NCBI RefSeq assembly: GCF_001591265.1
Contig: NZ_BCUL01000014.1
Coordinates: 1-42,090 of the forward strand
Source of the DNA: Moraxella atlantae NBRC 14588
GTDB taxonomy: Bacteria; Pseudomonadota; Gammaproteobacteria; Pseudomonadales; Moraxellaceae
Length of the DNA stretch: 42,090 nt
Direction: 5' to 3'
Part shown: piece after piece, positions 37,179-42,090 of the stretch
Position numbering within the stretch: the stretch's first letter is position 1
How the letters are laid out: each line of letters begins with the position of its first letter
The notes under the pieces: generated by a model
What the model saw: only the letters and a program-made list of their open reading frames with translations
Told to the model about the DNA's origin: nothing
Databases searched by the model: none
Program-made: the position numbers and the translations under genes

Positions 37179-37220
37179 ACATTGAGGTTACTAAGCACCA
37201 CATTGAGGTTACTAAGCACC
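37179..37220. repeat. Perfect 21-bp tandem duplication before the rhodanese gene
   Basis: Two identical 21-bp copies (37179-37199 and 37200-37220) lie head to tail immediately upstream of the AAAGGAG ribosome binding site. Each copy ends in AAGCACC, which can pair with GGTGCTT at 37161-37167. The leader can therefore form one of two alternative hairpins. Confidence 0.85.
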
Positions 37221-37242
37221 AAATCATCCAAAGGAGCAGACC

Positions 37243-37578
37243 ATGCCCAGTTTATTTGACCGCTTGCCCAAACTTTATATGCCGCGCAGAAAACACCTAC
37301 TGACGCTATCTGCCGCGCTGTTGGTTGGTGCGCTGCTTGTACCAAGTGCGAATGCCGCCAACGTGACCATTGACGTGCGTACGCCCGAGGAATTTCAAAT
37401 CGGGCATCCTGATGGCGCAATCAATATTCCGCATAACCAAATTGCCAGCAAAATCGCCAGTCAAGGTGTGAGCAAATCCGACACCATCAAGCTATACAGC
37501 CGCGGTGGTGCGCGCGCCGACCAAGCCAAAGCCGCACTAGAAGCGGCAGGCTACAGCAATGTCAGCGTACAAAACTAA
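37243..37578 (+). CDS. Exported rhodanese-fold protein with Ser in place of the catalytic Cys
   Basis: This is a 111-residue protein. A signal peptide is evident (basic start, then LLTLSAALLVGALLV, cleavage likely after ANA). The mature part is one rhodanese domain: VTIDVRTPEEFQIGHPDGAINIPHNQI, then the active-site loop IKLYSRGGARADQAKAAL. The catalytic cysteine, usually in YCRSGxRA, is replaced by Ser86, so sulfur transfer by the usual mechanism is not expected. A good AAAGGAG ribosome binding site precedes the ATG. It resembles PspE in size and export. It is divergent from ccoS. Confidence 0.88.
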   Translation: MPSLFDRLPKLYMPRRKHLLTLSAALLVGALLVPSANAANVTIDVRTPEEFQIGHPDGAINIPHNQIASKIASQGVSKSDTIKLYSRGGARADQAKAALEAAGYSNVSVQN

Positions 37579-37636
37579 TACCAATCGCCTCTAAAGTAAA
37601 ACATTTGTTGATACTTGACGATAAGATAACTAATAG

Positions 37637-38728
37637 CTAGCTAGAACGACCATGTGCGTCAATCCACACAGGCTCTGGCTCTAGCCATACCCCAAACTTT
37701 GTGTGCACTTGGGTTTGGATCAGATGCATAGAAGCGGCAATATCCGCTTGGATGGCGCGATACGGCGCATGGTTGGTCAAAATCAGCGCGTGGTGTTGGT
37801 GGGTCAAAATCGGCGCAATGCCACCGTCTTTTAGACCTGCGTTTTCAATCAGCCAACCTGCCGCCAATTTGGTCAAGGTCGGGTCAGGTGTGCCATCGGC
37901 GCCTTTGACTGCAAAATTCACCAAATTAGGATAATCATGCAACAGTGCTTGCGCTGTCTGCATTTTGACAATCGGATTTTGAAAAAAGCTACCACAATTT
38001 GGCAAGGTGGCAGGATTAGGAATTTTACGCTGACGAATGGCGATGACCGCGTGCATGACATCAGTAGGCGTGATGGTCGTACGCCCATTTTGCTCGGCAA
38101 TGCTTTGGGCAACTTGCGCTACGTCGCCATAATTGAGGTTCACGTCAGGAATTTTTGATAGTTTAAACGTCACGCTGGCAATCAGCCAATCACCTGCTTG
38201 TTGTTTAAACCGGCTATCACGGTAGCTAAAGTGGCATTCGGCATTGCTAAGGACATGCCAAGTCAAGCTTGGTAAATGTAGTGCGCGCACTGCCACCAAT
38301 ACATCCGACACCTGCACACCATATGCGCCGATGTTCTGCACGGGCGCAGCACCCACCCAGCTTGGAATCAGCGCCAAGTTTTGCAGCCCATACCAACCTT
38401 GTGCCACTGTGTGCATGACCAAATCGTGCCAGTTTTCCCCTGCCATGACCTCAAGCGTCACGCTGTTTTCATCTTCTGCCAACACTGTCATGCCCATCAG
38501 CGCAGGCGACACCAATGTTGCCTCAAGCATGGGCGGCAAAATCACGTTACTGGCACTTGAGACGATCACATACGCTTGCTTTGTTGCGTGTAAATCGGCA
38601 ATGATTGGTATGATCTCATCCAAAGCGGTCAAACGGATGACGTTGTCGGCTTGACAGCACAATGCCATGGTGTTGGCGATATAACCAGAAGGTGGTATGA
38701 TGGCAGTCGGGGCAGTGTGTTCGGTCAT
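37637..38728 (-). CDS. murB: UDP-N-acetylenolpyruvoylglucosamine reductase
   Basis: MurB makes UDP-N-acetylmuramate, using FAD and NADPH, in peptidoglycan precursor synthesis. It is of the E. coli type. GLQNLALIPSWVGAAPVQNIGAYGV and FSYRDSRFK match the family, the catalytic serine lies in CGSFFQNP, and the C-terminal glutamate in WLEPEPVWI is present. At 363 residues it is slightly longer than usual. Two family positions differ: the FAD-binding GxGSN is replaced by SSASN (residues 57-61), and IPG by IPS. The start ATG lies 73 bases after hslR on the same strand. Confidence 0.93.
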   Translation of the reverse strand: MTEHTAPTAIIPPSGYIANTMALCCQADNVIRLTALDEIIPIIADLHATKQAYVIVSSASNVILPPMLEATLVSPALMGMTVLAEDENSVTLEVMAGENWHDLVMHTVAQGWYGLQNLALIPSWVGAAPVQNIGAYGVQVSDVLVAVRALHLPSLTWHVLSNAECHFSYRDSRFKQQAGDWLIASVTFKLSKIPDVNLNYGDVAQVAQSIAEQNGRTTITPTDVMHAVIAIRQRKIPNPATLPNCGSFFQNPIVKMQTAQALLHDYPNLVNFAVKGADGTPDPTLTKLAAGWLIENAGLKDGGIAPILTHQHHALILTNHAPYRAIQADIAASMHLIQTQVHTKFGVWLEPEPVWIDAHGRSS

Positions 38729-38801
38729 TTGGCAATTCTCGCTCTACTGTTTGCTACAGCCTTGTGTTTGGCAGCCTGTATGTGATTTACCCTTTTATGA
38801 T

Positions 38802-39401
38802 TCAATAGCCTTCATCGTCGCTGCCATAGTGGTTGCGTTCGCGCAGCTGCTCAAGTTGACGGCGTTGTTTTTTGTTGGGTCGGCGGTCGGGGCGGGCAAG
38901 GTTTGCCAGTTTCTTTTGTTGTAAGAAAAATTCGCGTTGGCTGACGCTTTCATCGGTTTCTTGATACAGGCGGCTGGCGGCGGTAGCATTGCCGCGTACG
39001 TCAGACAATGCCAATACCTTGACGGTTTTTTGGGTATAGTTGGTCGCCGAGCCTTGGCGGATGGTGAGGGTGTCACCGACGGTGATTTCTTTACTCACCT
39101 TGACGCGGCTGCCGCCAAAATGTACGCGTCCTGCCTCGATGGCTTCTTTTGCCAGCGTGCGCGTGCGATAAAACCGAGCTGCCCATAGCCATTTATCAAG
39201 GCGGATTTTTTGCCCATTAAATTCATTGGGGGCTAAGTCGGTTATCGGCGCGTCATCATGTTCGGCGATATTACCAGTGTGGATCGCGTCAGTATCTGGA
39301 TCAGTATCTTGGGTAACTGGGGATTGCCAGTCCTCATAGATGGGGTGGCGGTCGGTGTAGGGGTTGTGGATGGGATCGGCTGGATATCTTGGTGCTGACA
39401 A
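38802..39401 (-). CDS. hslR: Hsp15-type S4-domain RNA-binding protein
   Basis: HslR (Hsp15) binds 50S subunits carrying a stranded nascent chain and helps recycle them. The S4 domain is IRLDKWLWAARFYRTRTLAKEAIEAGRVHFGG (about residues 66-97), and the tail is basic (RPDRRPNKKQRRQLEQLRERN). At 199 residues it is about 65 longer than usual because of an acidic N-terminal extension. The frame has no ATG; the start is a TTG at 39401 with AGGAAAC about seven bases upstream, which supports translation from there. murB follows on the same strand. Confidence 0.88.
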   Translation of the reverse strand: MSAPRYPADPIHNPYTDRHPIYEDWQSPVTQDTDPDTDAIHTGNIAEHDDAPITDLAPNEFNGQKIRLDKWLWAARFYRTRTLAKEAIEAGRVHFGGSRVKVSKEITVGDTLTIRQGSATNYTQKTVKVLALSDVRGNATAASRLYQETDESVSQREFFLQQKKLANLARPDRRPNKKQRRQLEQLRERNHYGSDDEGY

Positions 39402-39450
39402 AGTAGTTTCCTAGTGGTGTGATGGTAATTGGATAAATTAACTAAACTGT

Positions 39451-39480
39451 ATATAGTAGCACAATATATGGTAGCACAAT
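39451..39480. repeat. Two tandem 15-bp units
   Basis: ATATAGTAGCACAAT is followed at once by ATATGGTAGCACAAT, differing at one base. They lie 50 bases before the hslR start on the side of its promoter. Confidence 0.85.
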
Positions 39481-39556
39481 TGGCAAGTTAGACCAATGTG
39501 GGCACGCTGTGCAAATATTGGGCTGGTATGATGATTTTGGCAAAACTTGCTGATGA

Positions 39557-39622
39557 TTGACAAATTTTGGCACATTTTACCCAAGTGACAAATTTTGTCA
39601 GTCATACTGACAAAATTTGTCA
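39557..39622. promoter_or_regulatory. Cluster of TGACAAATTTTGTCA-type operators
   Basis: TGACAAATTTTGTCAG (39586-39601) and its complement CTGACAAAATTTGTCA (39607-39622) form a perfect inverted repeat around five bases, and each arm is itself nearly palindromic. A third, partial copy lies at 39557-39570. The two main sites are 22 bases apart, about two helix turns, and no T-run follows. This suggests paired operators for a dimeric repressor rather than a terminator. Confidence 0.6.
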
Positions 39623-39823
39623 ATTAAAAAAACTTGACTATTGTGGTAAAAATAAGCAATAAATTTTATTAAATGCGATGATTTTGGCTATTTATCTGCA
39701 ATTTGGAGTATTTTATCGCTTGATGCGTACGTAAATTACAAAGTGGTATGTTTATTGCACGATAATCATCAGTAATTCTTGATATATGATGACAGTATTT
39801 CATAATGAATTTATATGATTTGT

Positions 39824-39852
39824 TTGACATATCAGTTTTTTATTTTTCTAAA
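39824..39852 (+). promoter_or_regulatory. Putative promoter of the adhesin gene
   Basis: A perfect -35 hexamer TTGACA (39824-39829) is followed after 17 bases by TCTAAA (39847-39852), which matches the -10 consensus at four of six positions. It lies about 45 bases before the adhesin ATG. Confidence 0.5.
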
Positions 39853-39896
39853 TAAGCTGTGTATATAGTTTGATAAATTGATTGCGTGGAGCAGTT

Positions 39897-42090
39897 ATGA
39901 ACCATATTTATAAAGTGATTTTTTGTAAAGCTACAGGCGTGTTTGTCGCGGTGGCGGAGTTTGCACGGGCGCATGGCAAAAAAGGCAGCGGTGCGGTTGG
40001 GCAGGCAGGTGAGGTAAAAGCGTCTGCTACCAGCGTCAAGTATTTTGCTTTGACAGCGTTGTCAGGTGCGATGATGGTGGTCAGTGGGCAAGCGATGGCG
40101 GCCGTGGTTAGTGCGACAGGTACAGGTGGTGGTAGCCCAACGTCATCAAATGCCAATTCACTTGCAGTCGGTAGTGGCTCAACGACTACAGGCGCTGGTA
40201 CCAACTCTACTGCTGTTGGCATAAGAGCCTCAACCTTAAGACAAGATGGTGGATCCACAGCAGGCTCAACAGCGGTAGGTACGAATGCTCGTGTTCAGGG
40301 CGCTGAGGGTTTAGCGATAGGTTACAATGCCATTGCAAAAAAAGATACGAAAGGTGATGGTGCACAAAGTGTAGCAGTCGGTGCTTTGTCTGAAGCTGCT
40401 TTTGGGGGAGTGGCTGTTGGTCATACAGCACAAGCAAATGATGAGCAATCTGTCGCGATCGGTCAATTGACTCGAGCAGTTGGTGCTCAATCCATCGCAA
40501 TAGGTGGTGACACAGTATCACAAGGTGCGTCATCCATCGCTATTGGTGGGGATGACTTGGATGAAGCATCAAAAATGAATGCCGATGGCACCGTGGCAGG
40601 CACCCAATTAAACTCGGGTAATATTGCTGCCACATATACGCGATATACTGGTAAGCAAATGGTTGATGCCAGTTCAACTGCTGCTCGGTATCCAACAACA
40701 ACTTCAGGCGTGGCTGCTGTCGCAATTGGTGTGCAGTCTCGAGCATCAGGTGGTTTGTCAGCAGCAGTTGGTACATCATCAATCGCTTCTGGTATTGCCG
40801 CAACGGCATTTGGCGTGGGGTCAGAAGCAGCACGCGATAACTCGGTTGCATTGGGTGCAGGTTCAACCACAGCCAATGCAGCGCAATCAGTGAAGTCTGC
40901 TGAAGTTAATGGTATAACCTACGGTGGCATCACCGTTGGTAATGTGACTTACGGTAACTTTGCTGGTAGCGCAAGTGTAGATCCAGGTGACCAAGTTTCA
41001 GTCGGTAGTACAGGCTATGAGCGCCAAATCAAAAACGTTGCGCCCGGTGCTATCACCGCTAGCTCAACCGATGCCATTAATGGCTCACAGTTATATTTGA
41101 CTCAACAAGCATTGGGTAATGTTGCCAAATCAACTGCCACAAATTTAGGTGGTGGGTCGAAAGTTGGTGCTGATGGCAATCTAACTGCACCAACCTATAA
41201 CGTTGTCACCCCTACAGGCAGCAACTATAAAACAGCCAATAATGTAGGTGATGGCTTATCAAACCTAAATGCTTATGTCAATGAAGGCTTTAAAGTACAA
41301 GGCAATGGCACTGCACAGGGCACGGTAACCCCAACCGAAGCAATTAATTTTGTTAATGGTACCAACACCACAGCCACTGTATCACCTGAAGCCAATGGCG
41401 TTACCAACGTTACCTTTAACGTCAATACAACCACGCTTACACCAAACGCTAGTACAGGTACAGTAGCAGCAGGCAATACCACAGGGCTAGCCAATGCCAA
41501 TGATATCGCCAACGCCATCAACAACGCAGGCTTTACCCTACAAGCCCAAGGTAGCAACGGCAGCTTAGTCAAACCAGGCGCAACGGTGAATCTAAACAGC
41601 TCTTCACCAAGCCTACTAACCGTAAGCAAGAACGCAGCCGACAATACCGTAAATTTTGACCTCAGTCAAACCGCCAAAGATGGTATTGCAAAAGGTAATA
41701 CCTCGGTTCAAGCCATCACCACACGCATTAGCAACGACAACGGCACAAGCAAAACCGAAGCTCAAACCATTAATCAAGATCAACAATATGCCGACTTTGT
41801 CGCAGGTGATAACATCAGGCTAGAGCAGGCGACAGGCGGTGGTATCAAAATCAGCAGTACTGCAAGTGCCACTAACAATGCAGGCTTCAACCTACAAACC
41901 AATGGCGACACCGCAAGCTTGGTCAAAAACGGTGACACCGTTCAACTGCTAGACGGACAAAACATTGCCATCACCCGTGACGGCAACAACATCACCGTAG
42001 CCACCACAAAAGACCTGGTAGCAGACAGCCTAACCACAGGCAACACCGTCGTAAACAACGATGGCGTCACCCTAACAGGCGGTAACAACC
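39897..42090 (+). CDS. Trimeric autotransporter adhesin (YadA/Hia/UspA-like), 5' part only
   Basis: The frame is open for 731 codons from the ATG at 39897 to the window edge. The protein begins with an extended signal peptide region (MNHIYKVIFCKATGVFVAVA, about residues 1-32), followed by a hydrophobic segment (about 49-69) and probable cleavage after QAMA. A YadA-type head follows, of repeated 14-16-residue units such as SLAVGSGSTTTGAGTNS and SVAIGQLTRAVGAQS. Then comes a neck-like IKNVAPGAITASSTDAINGSQLY and Hia/UspA-type stalk modules (NAGFTLQAQGSNGSLVKPG and NAGFNLQTNGDTASLVKNG). The C-terminal membrane anchor is beyond the window. Such proteins form trimeric surface adhesins binding host proteins or cells. 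Base use is less GC-biased than in the core genes nearby. Confidence 0.93.
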   Translation, partial: MNHIYKVIFCKATGVFVAVAEFARAHGKKGSGAVGQAGEVKASATSVKYFALTALSGAMMVVSGQAMAAVVSATGTGGGSPTSSNANSLAVGSGSTTTGAGTNSTAVGIRASTLRQDGGSTAGSTAVGTNARVQGAEGLAIGYNAIAKKDTKGDGAQSVAVGALSEAAFGGVAVGHTAQANDEQSVAIGQLTRAVGAQSIAIGGDTVSQGASSIAIGGDDLDEASKMNADGTVAGTQLNSGNIAATYTRYTGKQMVDASSTAARYPTTTSGVAAVAIGVQSRASGGLSAAVGTSSIASGIAATAFGVGSEAARDNSVALGAGSTTANAAQSVKSAEVNGITYGGITVGNVTYGNFAGSASVDPGDQVSVGSTGYERQIKNVAPGAITASSTDAINGSQLYLTQQALGNVAKSTATNLGGGSKVGADGNLTAPTYNVVTPTGSNYKTANNVGDGLSNLNAYVNEGFKVQGNGTAQGTVTPTEAINFVNGTNTTATVSPEANGVTNVTFNVNTTTLTPNASTGTVAAGNTTGLANANDIANAINNAGFTLQAQGSNGSLVKPGATVNLNSSSPSLLTVSKNAADNTVNFDLSQTAKDGIAKGNTSVQAITTRISNDNGTSKTEAQTINQDQQYADFVAGDNIRLEQATGGGIKISSTASATNNAGFNLQTNGDTASLVKNGDTVQLLDGQNIAITRDGNNITVATTKDLVADSLTTGNTVVNNDGVTLTGGNN

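Larger units (their letters stand above)
39402..39896. other. Intergenic region before the adhesin, with palindromic TGACAAA sites
   Basis: This is a strongly AT-rich gap between divergent hslR and the adhesin gene. It holds a direct pair of 15-bp units (39451-39480), a partial site (39557-39570), a perfect 16-bp inverted repeat (39586-39622), and a promoter with a consensus -35 (39824-39829). No ORF in it is convincing. Confidence 0.6.

Noticed and set aside
37064-37420. Reverse-strand ORF of 118 codons ending in a hydrophobic stretch
   Set aside because: It runs antisense through the rhodanese gene, whose signal peptide, domain and ribosome binding site are clear.
39538-39556. Second sigma-54 promoter before the adhesin (TTGGCAAAACTTGCT)
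   Set aside because: Only eight bases separate GG and GC, where ten are required.
39623-39896. AGAT-type or poly-G phase-variation tract of the UspA kind before the adhesin
   Set aside because: No homopolymer or tetranucleotide array is present; only AT-rich sequence and a promoter.
40487-41644. Long reverse-strand ORFs inside the adhesin gene
   Set aside because: They are shadows of a repetitive Gly/Ala/Thr-rich coding sequence and have no recognisable domains.

Overview
This is about 42 kb of chromosomal sequence from a gammaproteobacterium, most likely family Moraxellaceae and probably Moraxella or a close relative. The reasons are the gene sequences themselves (chorismate synthase, PrmB, HisZ-PurA, Fis-PurH and MrcB of gammaproteobacterial type), the prmA-DUF3426-fis-purH cluster, and a Moraxella-style trimeric autotransporter adhesin with an extended signal peptide at the right edge. 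Genus and species are inference. I see no transposase, integrase, CRISPR array, tRNA or rRNA. Except at the two edges, this is a core-genome region.

Layout. 1-2460 (-): alaS, cut off by the left edge. 3004-10127 (+): a small membrane protein, then prmB, aroC, a possible HolD-like protein, serC and a YejA-type binding protein. 10279-13989 (+): lipB, a DUF805 membrane protein behind a sigma-54-type promoter, and gdhA. 14133-22745 (-): lipase, mrcB, prmA, a DUF3426 zinc-ribbon protein, fis and purH. 23041-27195 (+): a CcoI-type copper ATPase and an Na+/alanine-type symporter. 27330-29215 (-): corA and a DUF2237 protein. 29589-34752 (+): hisZ-purA, an NhaC/YuiF-like antiporter and a TauE/SafE permease. 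34798-35364 (-): a PduO-type cobalamin adenosyltransferase. 35479-35862 (+): a short transcription unit with four Pho-box half-sites, a 27-codon ORF behind an ideal ribosome binding site, and two hairpins, the second a terminator. 35895-36999 (-): ccoS and a TauE/SafE-like protein with a His/Met-rich tail. 37243-37578 (+): an exported rhodanese-fold protein lacking its catalytic cysteine. 37637-39401 (-): hslR and murB. 39897 to the right edge (+): the adhesin.

Themes. Three genes (ccoI, ccoS and the His/Met-tailed TauE/SafE protein) point to copper supply for a cbb3 oxidase, although the oxidase itself is not here. Other genes serve ammonia assimilation, nucleotide, aromatic, serine and lipoate synthesis, peptidoglycan synthesis (murB, mrcB), and modification or rescue of the translation machinery (prmA, prmB, hslR, alaS).

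The most interesting material is between genes: the Pho-box/micropeptide unit, a textbook -24/-12 promoter before the DUF805 gene, a cluster of TGACAAA palindromes before the adhesin and related motifs before gdhA, and several short perfect tandem repeats (8, 15, 18 and 21 bp) in promoters and leaders. No unmistakable new multi-gene system is present. The Pho-controlled micropeptide or small-RNA unit is the best candidate for something undescribed.
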